Source: Holdemanella sp. MSK.7.32
GTDB lineage: Bacteria; Bacillota_I; Bacilli_A; Erysipelotrichales; Erysipelotrichaceae
Length of the DNA stretch: 18,262 nucleotides
NCBI RefSeq assembly: GCF_024460475.1
Contig: NZ_JANFYN010000048.1
Span: 1 to 18,262 of the forward strand
Direction: 5' to 3'
Shown here in pieces: positions 1 to 8,365 of the stretch; position 1 is the stretch's first letter; each line of letters begins with the position of its first letter. The translations under genes were made by a program, and so were the position numbers. Under the pieces are notes generated by a model. That model had not been told where the DNA came from. It saw only the letters and a program-made list of their open reading frames with translations, and searched no databases.

Positions 1-1
1 A

Positions 2-1294
2 ACAGATTCTGCAAAGAAGGTTTATGATGGAACTGCATTAACAGCTGGTGGTAAGGTAGAGGGTATTGTTTCTGGTGAAACAATAGAATTTACTGCTACT
101 GGTAGTCGAACGGATGAAGGTACTTCAAAGAATACGTATAGTTTGAAGTGGAATGGATCAGCTATTGAGACAAACTACAAACTTGAAAAAGAATCTATCG
201 GTGAATTAACTGTAAAGTCTAAGTCTATTATTCCTGATGAGCCTAATACTCCAGATGATAAGAAGACAGGTATTACAGTAAGTGATCCAAAGGATTCTAA
301 GTATGATGGTCAAGAACACAGAGAAGTATTAACGGTTAAAGATACTAAGACTGGTAAAGATTTAATCGCAAATAAGGATTACACAGTAGTATATAGTGAT
401 GATTTAGTAAATGCTGGTACAGTAACTATTAAGGTTTCTGGATTAGGTAACTACAGTGGATCATTCACTAAGACGTACAAGATTACTAAGCGTTTAGTAA
501 CATTGACAAGTGCAACTGTAAGTAAGACTTATGATGGTCAAGCATTGACGAATACTTCAATCACAGTCAGTGGTGATGGATTTGTAGAAGGGGAAGGTGC
601 TTCTTATGAGGTAACTGGAACTCAAACAAGTGTTGGAAATAGTGCAAACGCATTTGAATACAAATTAAATGAAAAGACATTAGCTTCTAACTACGATATT
701 ACTAAGGTTGTTGGTACATTAACAATTACAGCAGCTCCGGCTCCTGTAACTCCACCAACTCCAGTAAGTCCTCCTCCAGTAACACCTCGATACATTCAAC
801 AAGTAGTTCCTGCTTTAACTCCACAAGAGGAAGTTAAGAAGGAAAAGACGCCTAAGGCTGAGCCTAAGGAAGAAAAGGTTGAAAAGGAAAAGACGCCTAA
901 GGCTAGACCAGAGAAATTCTGGGCATTAATCAACTTGATTTGTGCAATCGTAACCGTATTATTCGGATTATTATTGTTGATTTCTAAACGTCATAAATCT
1001 GAAGATGACGAAGAAGATGATGATGAAACAAAACAACAAACAAATAACGATGATGAATCTAACGAACAAGAAAAGAAACGTGGTGCATTCACTCGCGTAC
1101 TTGCAGTTCTAATCGCAATCCTATCTGTTGTATTCTTCCTAGTAACAGAAGACTTAAGTCTTCGTTGGACTTGGACAGATCAATGGACAATTTGGATGGT
1201 TGTTATTGGATTCGTACAAATCGTAGTATTCTTCGTAGGACGTAAATGGAAAAACGTTGATGACGATGATGAAGAAGAAGCACAACAAGCTTAA
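2..1294 (+). CDS. Repeat-containing surface protein, C-terminal part (5'-partial)
   Basis: The frame is open from the left edge, so the true start lies outside; about 430 C-terminal residues are visible. Two YDG/MBG-type beta repeats with the signature K-x-Y-D-G flank a different Ig-like repeat (DYTVVYSDDLVNAGTVT, then GNYSGSF). This is typical of large Bacillota adhesin-like extracellular proteins. A proline-rich segment (about 740-800) leads into a Lys/Glu-rich linker with KEKTPKA twice. Three hydrophobic helices follow at about 917-985, 1091-1147 and 1184-1240. An acidic loop separates the first two, and the tail is acidic (DDDDEEE). There is no LPXTG sorting signal, so this three-helix tail is probably the anchor; I infer an outward-facing stalk. 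Ligand and function cannot be told. A terminator follows directly. Confidence 0.8.
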   Translation, partial: TDSAKKVYDGTALTAGGKVEGIVSGETIEFTATGSRTDEGTSKNTYSLKWNGSAIETNYKLEKESIGELTVKSKSIIPDEPNTPDDKKTGITVSDPKDSKYDGQEHREVLTVKDTKTGKDLIANKDYTVVYSDDLVNAGTVTIKVSGLGNYSGSFTKTYKITKRLVTLTSATVSKTYDGQALTNTSITVSGDGFVEGEGASYEVTGTQTSVGNSANAFEYKLNEKTLASNYDITKVVGTLTITAAPAPVTPPTPVSPPPVTPRYIQQVVPALTPQEEVKKEKTPKAEPKEEKVEKEKTPKARPEKFWALINLICAIVTVLFGLLLLISKRHKSEDDEEDDDETKQQTNNDDESNEQEKKRGAFTRVLAVLIAILSVVFFLVTEDLSLRWTWTDQWTIWMVVIGFVQIVVFFVGRKWKNVDDDDEEEAQQA

Positions 1295-1313
1295 TGAAAG
1301 TCAATAATCACAC

Positions 1314-1343
1314 AAAGGGGTAGCCTAGTGCTACTCCTTTTTG
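1314..1343 (+). terminator. Rho-independent terminator of the surface protein gene
   Basis: An 11-bp stem (arms 1314-1324 and 1330-1340, one G-T wobble) with a 5-nt loop runs into a five-T tract. It lies 20 bp after the stop of the surface protein gene and before the next promoter. Confidence 0.8.
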
Positions 1344-1362
1344 GTGTTGGTTATTTTTCTTG

Positions 1363-1392
1363 TTGTAAACATTCGTTCATAAGGTATATAAT
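1363..1392 (+). promoter_or_regulatory. Sigma-A-type promoter for the diguanylate cyclase gene
   Basis: TTGTAA (1363-1368) and a perfect TATAAT (1387-1392) are separated by 18 bp. The predicted start is about 20 nt upstream of the chosen ATG and just ahead of its AAAGGA ribosome binding site. Base-pattern evidence only. Confidence 0.6.
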
Positions 1393-1418
1393 CAATAGTG
1401 AATGTAAAGGAAACAGTT

Positions 1419-3326
1419 ATGAAAAAACAATTAACGCAGTTAATGCCTACGCTTGTAGTTATGGTCTTGATACTGGCATTGACTGTCGCAACATACAATA
1501 TTAGTTTAAGACAAGAAGAAGAGGAATGTTTTAACCGGTTAGAAAATGCGAGTGAAACCATGGTTCAAAGTATTAAAAATCGTGTAAATGATGATTTGAA
1601 TTATTTACGCTTGATTGGAAAAGATTTCTCAAATGAAGACCATTTACCTACATATGAAGAATATAAAGATCGACTGAGTACTTTTGAAGATGTATCTTTG
1701 TTTGAACGTGTTGATTTGTTGATGAAGAATAATACGTTATATACAATGCATGATGAGGTTCAACAAATTTATACTAATGAATTTTTAGTGTTAAATTCAA
1801 CTGCGGAATATATGGATCGAGTTCATACAGATACTTTGACAAATAAACGAAGTGTGAATTATTACGTGCCTATTCTACAAAATGAAACGGTAGTCGCTTA
1901 TTTAGTAGGAGTACTTCAATGTGACACATTGGATGATCAGTTTTATACAAAAATATTGAATGGAAAGACACACAACTCAATTATTGATACAACTGATGGA
2001 CAGGTTGTGATGGATAATCAAGATATGAATATTGATAATATTGCTTCAGATACGGATTTTAAAATATTGTCGCCAAAAAAGAATGTTTTGAAACAAATTC
2101 ATTCTTTAAAATCTGGTGTTGTCGCTTTTGAAAAAAATGGCGAAAAGAAATATCTTGTTTATAGACCAGTTGGAGTATACAATTGGGAACTTTTAGTTTT
2201 GGTAAATGAAGAGGATGCTTTTGCGAGTGTATTGACATTAAAGAACAATTATATGATCAGGGTCATCTGTGAAATTTTGATTCTCTTATTGTATTGTGGA
2301 TTCTATATCACAAAAGTTCGCAGAATTTCTAAAAAATCGAATGAACTCACGGAAGATTTAAATGTATCCAATACATTAATTCAATGTGTTCGAAAATTAT
2401 CGAATGATTTGTACAAAGAAAGTACCATTGATGAAATCCTTCGGATCATTTGTGAGTTTTATCAAGCTGAAAGGTGTTACGTATTAGATTTGGATATGGA
2501 CAATAAAAAGGTAAATGGCATCTTTGAATATGGAAAACGACATGATGATATTCACATTGAAAATATGGTTCGATTGTGTTTAGAACATACAGATTTAATC
2601 AATCAATTCTTTGAAAATCAAAAATCTTATTATATAGAAGATGTGACTCATGAAATACCTTATACAAGTCCAATTTATGCGAGTTTTATGCAACAAAAGA
2701 TTCATAGTATTATAGTTGTACCGTTTATGGATCATAAACAAATCAAAGGTGTTTTTGCGGTAGACAATCCAAAACAGAATTACTACCAAAAAGATTTCTT
2801 AGAATCTTTATGTTTCTTTATTAAAACGGCTATGGAAAGAGAAAAAGAGAAGACAAAATTAAAGAATTTAAGTTATGTAGATTCTTTAACTTATGCACAA
2901 AACCGCAATCACTTTAATGAATATATAGAACAAAATAGAAACAAAGAACTCCATTCTTTAGGTGTTATTTACTTAGATTTAAATGGACTTAAAGAAATCA
3001 ATGATAAAATGGGACATATCGCAGGAGATACACTCATTATTTCGGCATCCTATGCTCTACAAGAAATCTTCTTAGATAATTCCTATCGTGTAGGTGGAGA
3101 TGAGTTTGTGGTCATTGAACAAGATGTATCCGAACTCTTATTCTTTGATCAATATGCAAAATTATTGAAACGAATGAAGGAACTAGAAATCAGTGTTGCG
3201 ACAGGTTGTGTATGGAAAGAAACTTGTCCAAATCTATCTGAAACTTTACAAGAAGCCGATCAAAAGATGTATGAAGATAAAAAGCGTTATTATTCTTTAG
3301 CTGAAAATGATCGAAGAAGACGATAA
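1419..3326 (+). CDS. Membrane diguanylate cyclase with extracellular sensor, GAF and GGDEF domains
   Basis: Predicted to make cyclic di-GMP from two GTP at the cytoplasmic membrane. I chose ATG 1419 over the in-frame GTG at 1398 because AAAGGA sits 7 nt upstream; the product is 635 aa. Residues 8-27 form a signal-anchor helix. Residues about 30-275 form a Cache-like extracytoplasmic sensor (assigned by layout, not by a motif). A second helix lies at about 279-300, a GAF-like region at about 320-480, and the cyclase domain at about 485-630. The cyclase carries DLNGLKEINDKMGHIAGD and an intact GGDEF at 559-563, so it should be active. The R of the RxxD inhibitory site is isoleucine (IFLD), so product feedback is probably absent. 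The signal sensed is unknown. It is an isolated gene that converges on rnhC. Confidence 0.9.
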   Translation: MKKQLTQLMPTLVVMVLILALTVATYNISLRQEEEECFNRLENASETMVQSIKNRVNDDLNYLRLIGKDFSNEDHLPTYEEYKDRLSTFEDVSLFERVDLLMKNNTLYTMHDEVQQIYTNEFLVLNSTAEYMDRVHTDTLTNKRSVNYYVPILQNETVVAYLVGVLQCDTLDDQFYTKILNGKTHNSIIDTTDGQVVMDNQDMNIDNIASDTDFKILSPKKNVLKQIHSLKSGVVAFEKNGEKKYLVYRPVGVYNWELLVLVNEEDAFASVLTLKNNYMIRVICEILILLLYCGFYITKVRRISKKSNELTEDLNVSNTLIQCVRKLSNDLYKESTIDEILRIICEFYQAERCYVLDLDMDNKKVNGIFEYGKRHDDIHIENMVRLCLEHTDLINQFFENQKSYYIEDVTHEIPYTSPIYASFMQQKIHSIIVVPFMDHKQIKGVFAVDNPKQNYYQKDFLESLCFFIKTAMEREKEKTKLKNLSYVDSLTYAQNRNHFNEYIEQNRNKELHSLGVIYLDLNGLKEINDKMGHIAGDTLIISASYALQEIFLDNSYRVGGDEFVVIEQDVSELLFFDQYAKLLKRMKELEISVATGCVWKETCPNLSETLQEADQKMYEDKKRYYSLAENDRRRR

Positions 3327-3354
3327 AAAAGATTGGAAATTAAACTCCAATCTT
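3325..3354 (-). terminator. Bidirectional terminator between the cyclase gene and rnhC
   Basis: A perfect 9-bp stem (3329-3337 with 3346-3354) has an 8-nt loop. Read on the minus strand it ends in a six-T tract, so it terminates rnhC well; on the plus strand the T-tract is poor. The last codons and the stop of rnhC lie inside the hairpin. Confidence 0.75.
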
Positions 3355-4188
3355 CTGTGTGTTTTTGAAATGAAGCTTTGCCACTTGGTAAAGCTTTTCT
3401 TTTCCAAATTTTTGTACGAATTTCTTGCCGCACACATCCACTTTGCTTCCGGCACCCTTCTCAAATTTGAAATCATATTTTTCTTCCATAAGATCCCACG
3501 TTTCTAGAAAGGCATTTCTTGCCAGGATACTCGCACAAGCTACTGCCAGGTATTTGTTTTCGGCCTTGGTTTCAAATGTGATACCCCGAATGACTTCAGG
3601 AAAGCCTTGTAAGTAGCGATAGTAACTTTTTTCTTGCACAAACTGATCAATAACAATCTGCTTAGGAAGCGTATATCCTTTATGTACCAAATTTACATAA
3701 GCCTGGTTATGCAGACGACACTTCATATCCACCATATTACAAGTATCATGCATGTCATTATATTTTGAATTGGGAACAATCAAAATACTATGTGGACACA
3801 CTTCCTTAATGATAGGTGCAAGCTTACGAATCTTTACATCGTCCACCTGCTTTGAATCTTGAATGCCAAGATGTGCAAGTTTTTTACGAGCCTCTTTTGT
3901 GACAATGCAGCTAGCCACTACAACTGGACCAAAATAATCACCAGTACCCACTTCATCGCTGCCCGCTTGATCTTGTGCTTCACTATGCGTTTGTTTCGGT
4001 TCTAACCAAGAAAGATCGGCTCCCTGAAATACAACTTTACCACTTGTATATGCCGTAATCGAACATTCTTTCGTTTTGATTTGATAGTACGTATACTGTG
4101 GTGTACTTTCTTTTAATATAAATGGAGATAATCGATTTTTTAATTGAAAGATCTCTTCTTTTGTCATATTCTTTGTCAATGTTGCCAT
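3340..4188 (-). CDS. rnhC: Ribonuclease HIII
   Basis: Cuts the RNA strand of RNA-DNA hybrids (R-loops, primers) in the cytoplasm. The product is 282 aa, slightly short for the family (about 300-313). The N-terminal 65 residues match the TBP-like substrate-binding domain of RNase HIII. The catalytic part starts at GSDEVGTGDYFGPVVV (D78, E79), followed by a conserved DSK (D111), D181 in VIDQF, and E210 in the KAENKYLAVACASILAR segment. These supply the expected DEDE metal site. ATG 4188 is preferred over the in-frame GTG at 4197 because the GTG lies within the AAGGTG ribosome binding site 6 nt upstream of the ATG. It is transcribed divergently from mutS2, and another genome-maintenance gene next door fits its role. 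Confidence 0.95.
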   Translation of the reverse strand: MATLTKNMTKEEIFQLKNRLSPFILKESTPQYTYYQIKTKECSITAYTSGKVVFQGADLSWLEPKQTHSEAQDQAGSDEVGTGDYFGPVVVASCIVTKEARKKLAHLGIQDSKQVDDVKIRKLAPIIKEVCPHSILIVPNSKYNDMHDTCNMVDMKCRLHNQAYVNLVHKGYTLPKQIVIDQFVQEKSYYRYLQGFPEVIRGITFETKAENKYLAVACASILARNAFLETWDLMEEKYDFKFEKGAGSKVDVCGKKFVQKFGKEKLYQVAKLHFKNTQKIGV

Positions 4189-4201
4189 TTTAATCACCTT
4201 A

Positions 4202-4231
4202 TTTAGTTTACCATAAATTTTGTGTTAAAAT
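4202..4231 (+). promoter_or_regulatory. Possible extended -10 promoter for the mutS2 operon
   Basis: TGT followed by TAAAAT (4223-4231) forms an extended -10. A weak TTTAGT lies 18 bp upstream. The site is in the 63-bp gap between divergent rnhC and mutS2, the only place for the operon promoter unless it is further upstream on the plus strand. The minus strand of this gap has its own AT-rich candidates that I cannot rank. Confidence 0.4.
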
Positions 4232-4251
4232 AGGTGAGAACGGAGTATTTT

Positions 4252-6564
4252 ATGGAACAAAATTTTAGAAACGAATTAAACCAGGCCATTGATTTTTCAA
4301 GTGTATTAACACAGATTTCTGCGTTTTCTAGCTTTTCTTGCGCCAAAGATAAGATTTTAAATGCGTTGCCTGTATTTGATAAATTAGAAATACAAGAACA
4401 ATTAAACTATGCCAAAGAAGCCATTCAGTTTGAACAAGCCGGAGGCTTACTTTCTTTATCAGGAGCAAATGATATTTCTTTACCAGTCTCAAAAGCTTCG
4501 AAACAGATGACACTAACAAGTAAAGAATTGATTTCGATCTACCATTTTTTAACGGCTGTCAAACAAGCCAAACAAAGCTTGGATTCATCGGATTATCCAG
4601 AACTGACAAATTTAGCTCAATCTATGGATGGATGTACACGTTTGATGGATTCAATCATTTCAAAGATTGATCTAACAGGATCGGTTAAAGAAGATGCGAC
4701 TCCCGCATTAAAAAGTATGCATAAGGCGTTGGTAGATACGCGCTTAGCATTACAATCAAAATCAAGGCAGTTTTTAAAGAAGAACAGTTCAAAATTGATG
4801 GAAAATATGACGACAACTGTATCTGGACGTGTTGTTGTCTTGGTTCGTGCCCAAGACAAGAATGCCTTTGGCGGTATGATTCATGGACAATCCAGTTCAG
4901 GACTTGCCTATTATGTTGAACCATCCAGCTTTGTAGCTGATAATAATGAGATTTCTTCTTTGATGATTCGTATTGAAGAAGAAAAGAAACGAATTTGTAA
5001 GGAATTGTCGATGCAAGTTAAGAAAAATGCGTTGTCTTTAACTTCGGCATTAGAAACATTAACTGTAATCGATGTAGCTTTCACAAAGGCAAAATGGGCA
5101 GTACGCTATGATGGATGCATTCCATCTTTACAATCAAGAGATCACTCCATGTATTTAGAACATGCCAAACATCCTTTGATTGATGAAAAGAAAGTGGTTT
5201 GTAACACATATGAATTAAATGATAAACAAGCTTGCCTTATGATTTCAGGACCAAACATGGGAGGTAAGACAGTCACATTAAAGACAATGGGACTCTTTGT
5301 AGCTTTGGCCCATGCAGCCTTTCCCGTATTATGTCATAAAGCCATTTTACCATTCTATCAATCGATGTATTTTGACATTGGAGATCATCAGTCCATTGAA
5401 AATAACTTATCGACTTTCTCAAGTCATATTTCTCGTCTTTCTCATATTTGTCAGAAAAGCGATGAGAATAGTTTTATCTTATTGGATGAAATTGGAAATG
5501 GTACTGATCCATTAGAAGGAGCCAGTCTTGCGGTTGCGATTTTGGAGTATTTGATTTCAAAAAGAAGTACAATCATTACTTCAACTCACTATTCGCAGGT
5601 AAAAACATATGGAAAAGCGAATGATTCTGTATTAGTATCGAGTGTTGAGTTTAATCCAGAAACATTAAAGCCAACCTATAAATATATTCCTGGTGTATCT
5701 GGAGCAAGTTATGCCTTTCATATTGCCAGAGAATACAATTTAGAAGAGTCCATTTTAGAAAGAGCGGATTTTTTAAAGAATGAAAATGAAAAGCAGACAG
5801 AAAAAGAATTGGAGAAATTAGAAAAACTTCAAAATGATGTCTTGAAACAAAAGGAGCGTTTTAATCAATTGATTGAAGATGCGCACCGCGTTCAAAAGGA
5901 GGCTTACGAAAAAGAAAAAGAAATCGAAAAGCGTAAGGCCCAATTGGATGCATCGTATCAGGAACAATTGAATGAGATGCTCGAAAAGAAAAAGGCAGAG
6001 GCCAAAGAAATCTTAACTGTGCTTCGTAAAGAAAAGACGGGTAAGCAGCATAAGCAGATTGAAAAGATGCATGAACTGGATCTTTTAAATGAGCATGTTG
6101 AAGAAGTTGAAGACGATAAGAAAGAATTTAAGGTTGGTGATTATGTAAAAATCACAGGCTTGAATTCGCATGGTGAAATTGTGGATATTCGAAGAAATGA
6201 AGCTACCGTTTTAACGAATGGTATGAAGATGAAGGTGAAAATTTCGAAGTTGGAGCCTATGCATAAGCCACAAATCAAGAAAGCAACTTATAAAGCGCAT
6301 GTAGAATCGGTATCCAGTCGTTTTCCTTTGGAGTTGAATCTAATTGGAATGCGTGTTGAAGAAGGTATTGCTGCTTTAGATAAATATTTAGATCAAGCTG
6401 TCGTTAAACACATTAAACAAGTACGTATCATTCATGGTATGGGTACGGGTGCTTTGCGTACAGCCGTTTGGAAGGATTTAAAGAAACAGCCAAATGTTTC
6501 TAAGTTTAACAGTGCCGGTCCAAGTGAAGGTGGACTTGGTGCGACGATCGTTATATTAAAGTAG
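4252..6564 (+). CDS. mutS2: MutS2: MutS-family ATPase with C-terminal Smr domain
   Basis: A cytoplasmic MutS paralogue linked in Bacillota to recombination control and, in B. subtilis, to recognising and splitting collided ribosomes. ATG 4252 is chosen over GTG 4234 because GGAG lies 6 nt upstream; 770 aa is close to B. subtilis MutS2 (about 785). The order is core/clamp region, ATPase with Walker A GPNMGGKT (333-340), Walker B LLDE (D412, E413) with the signature NGTDPLEGA, and STHYSQVK. A long charged coiled coil (about 500-620), a KOW-like beta patch (FKVGDYVKITGL), and an Smr domain (about 693-770) follow. The Smr HGMGTGALR loop (H728) is intact, but the usual LDLR motif reads LNLI (695-698), so Smr nuclease activity is doubtful. 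It is the first gene of an operon; uvrC follows after 8 bp. Confidence 0.95.
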   Translation: MEQNFRNELNQAIDFSSVLTQISAFSSFSCAKDKILNALPVFDKLEIQEQLNYAKEAIQFEQAGGLLSLSGANDISLPVSKASKQMTLTSKELISIYHFLTAVKQAKQSLDSSDYPELTNLAQSMDGCTRLMDSIISKIDLTGSVKEDATPALKSMHKALVDTRLALQSKSRQFLKKNSSKLMENMTTTVSGRVVVLVRAQDKNAFGGMIHGQSSSGLAYYVEPSSFVADNNEISSLMIRIEEEKKRICKELSMQVKKNALSLTSALETLTVIDVAFTKAKWAVRYDGCIPSLQSRDHSMYLEHAKHPLIDEKKVVCNTYELNDKQACLMISGPNMGGKTVTLKTMGLFVALAHAAFPVLCHKAILPFYQSMYFDIGDHQSIENNLSTFSSHISRLSHICQKSDENSFILLDEIGNGTDPLEGASLAVAILEYLISKRSTIITSTHYSQVKTYGKANDSVLVSSVEFNPETLKPTYKYIPGVSGASYAFHIAREYNLEESILERADFLKNENEKQTEKELEKLEKLQNDVLKQKERFNQLIEDAHRVQKEAYEKEKEIEKRKAQLDASYQEQLNEMLEKKKAEAKEILTVLRKEKTGKQHKQIEKMHELDLLNEHVEEVEDDKKEFKVGDYVKITGLNSHGEIVDIRRNEATVLTNGMKMKVKISKLEPMHKPQIKKATYKAHVESVSSRFPLELNLIGMRVEEGIAALDKYLDQAVVKHIKQVRIIHGMGTGALRTAVWKDLKKQPNVSKFNSAGPSEGGLGATIVILK

Positions 6565-6572
6565 GGGATAAA

Positions 6573-8330
6573 ATGAGTGTTTCTAAACATCTACAAGATA
6601 AATTAGCCTTACTTCCAGATTCTCCTGGATGTTACATCATGAAAGATGAAAATCAGAATATATTGTATGTGGGTAAGGCCAAAGTATTAAAGAATCGTGT
6701 GCGTTCTTATTTTCATGGTACCCACAACAATAAGACGACGCGTTTAGTGTCGCACATTCGTGATTTTGAATTTATCGTGACGGGCAGTGAAAAAGAGGCT
6801 TTATTATTAGAAATCAATTTAATAAAAAAACATACGCCACCTTACAATATCATGTTTATGGATGATAAGACATATCCATATATTGAGATCACAAAAGAGA
6901 ATAATTTTGTGGTACGTACAACACGAAATATCAAAAATAAAAAGAGTGAATATTTTGGGCCGTATCCAAGTAGCCAATCGGCTTATGAAATTGTGAGATT
7001 GATTAATCAGATCTTTTGTGTACGTAAATGTCGTCATATTCCAGATTCTCCGTGTTTGTACTATCACATGCACCAATGTCTAGGACCTTGTATTCATGAG
7101 ATTGATCCTAAGGAAAACGAAATGACGCGTAAAAAAATTAAGAAGTTTTTGCAGGGAGACACCAAAGAGGTGATGGATTCTTTGCAGGCTAAAATGATGG
7201 AGGCCAGTGAAAACTTGCAGTTTGAAAAAGCGCAGGAAATCTATAATACGATCCAAGCCTTAGAGCATGTCATTGAAAAACAGACGATTGACTTTAAAGA
7301 TCGTGCGAATCGTGATGTATTTGGATATTATGTGGATTCTGGATACATTTCTTTTCAAGGTTTCTTTATTCGTCAAGGAAAATTATTGGAAAGAAATATG
7401 TCAATTACACCGTTGTATGAAGATGAGATGGATGCCTTTACTAGCTTTATCATGCAGTATTATGAAAAAAATGTGGTGCCAAAAGAAATTTTGGTGCCGT
7501 CTGGAACGCCAGTGGATGTTTTAAAGGAAGCTTTAAATACGAATGTGCATATTCCGGTTCGTGGTGAAAAAAAGAAGCTGATTGATTTGGTTTATAAAAA
7601 TGCCAAGGAAGCACATGAACAGAAGTTTAAACTGGTATTTCGTAAGGATAATGAGTTGCGTCAGGCCAATGAAATGTTGTCAAAAATATTCAATGCGGAT
7701 ATTCATACGGTAGAAATGTTTGATAACTCCCACATCCAAGGTACGTTTAATGTGAGTGGTTTGGTTGTCTTTAAGGATGGCTTACCCGATAAGAATTCAT
7801 ATCGTCATTATAAATTAGATGGGTATCGCAGTGATGTGGACAGTATGAAAGAAGTCATTTATCGAAGATACTTTCGATTGTTGAAAGAACATCTACCGAT
7901 GCCAGATTTATTGTTGGTGGATGGTGGTGCTGCACAGATTGCGGCGGCCAAAGAAATTATAGATATGTTGCAGCTTGATTTAAGAGTAGCAGGACTTGTA
8001 AAGGATGATAAGCATGCGACAAGAGCATTGATGGATGTAAATTTAAATGAAATTCCCATTGATTCCAAGTCGAGCTTATTCTTCTTATTAACACGTATGC
8101 AGGATGAAGTGCATCGCTTTGCGATTTCGTATCATAGAAAACTTCGAGATCAGTCTATGACAAAATCTGTATTGGATACGGTGAGCGGTATTGGGCCTAA
8201 GCGTAAAAAGGAATTGTTGAAGCATTTTAAAAGCATGAAGCAGATGCGTCTTGCGAGTGTAGAACAATTGAGTGAAGTGATTCCAGAAGATGTGGCTAAG
8301 ATTCTATATGCTCGTTTGCATGAGATTTAA
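6573..8330 (+). CDS. uvrC: UvrABC excinuclease subunit C
   Basis: Makes both incisions around bulky DNA lesions after UvrA/UvrB loading in nucleotide excision repair. Its 585 aa match the family length. The N-terminal GIY-YIG domain (about 14-95) makes the 3' cut. A four-cysteine cluster (C153, C161, C169, C173) matches the iron-sulfur-type cysteines of UvrC. The UVR helix pair (about 200-235) binds UvrB. The RNase H-like domain (EMFDNSHIQGT, LLLVDGGAAQ, HRFAISYHRK) makes the 5' cut, and a C-terminal helix-hairpin-helix (VSGIGPKRKKELLKHF) binds DNA. AGGGG precedes the ATG. It lies 8 bp after mutS2 and is probably co-transcribed with it. No lesion seen. Confidence 0.97.
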   Translation: MSVSKHLQDKLALLPDSPGCYIMKDENQNILYVGKAKVLKNRVRSYFHGTHNNKTTRLVSHIRDFEFIVTGSEKEALLLEINLIKKHTPPYNIMFMDDKTYPYIEITKENNFVVRTTRNIKNKKSEYFGPYPSSQSAYEIVRLINQIFCVRKCRHIPDSPCLYYHMHQCLGPCIHEIDPKENEMTRKKIKKFLQGDTKEVMDSLQAKMMEASENLQFEKAQEIYNTIQALEHVIEKQTIDFKDRANRDVFGYYVDSGYISFQGFFIRQGKLLERNMSITPLYEDEMDAFTSFIMQYYEKNVVPKEILVPSGTPVDVLKEALNTNVHIPVRGEKKKLIDLVYKNAKEAHEQKFKLVFRKDNELRQANEMLSKIFNADIHTVEMFDNSHIQGTFNVSGLVVFKDGLPDKNSYRHYKLDGYRSDVDSMKEVIYRRYFRLLKEHLPMPDLLLVDGGAAQIAAAKEIIDMLQLDLRVAGLVKDDKHATRALMDVNLNEIPIDSKSSLFFLLTRMQDEVHRFAISYHRKLRDQSMTKSVLDTVSGIGPKRKKELLKHFKSMKQMRLASVEQLSEVIPEDVAKILYARLHEI

Positions 8331-8344
8331 TAGTCTAGTATAAT
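8316..8344 (+). promoter_or_regulatory. Possible internal promoter before the M15-like gene
   Basis: A perfect TATAAT (8339-8344) lies 17 bp after a weak TTGCAT (8316-8321) that is inside the uvrC 3' end. It could give extra transcription of the three downstream genes. The same TTGCAT-N17-TATAAT arrangement drives the tRNA cluster at 12918, which lends some support. Confidence 0.35.
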
Positions 8345-8365
8345 GGGGTGCGTGAGGTACTTATT

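Noticed and set aside
3307..3616. Two plus-strand frames of 66 and 63 codons opposite rnhC
   Set aside because: They are shadows of rnhC, which has all family motifs; neither has a ribosome binding site or recognisable sequence.
4617..4924. Overlapping minus-strand frames inside mutS2
   Set aside because: Shadows of the mutS2 reading frame without start signals or recognisable products.
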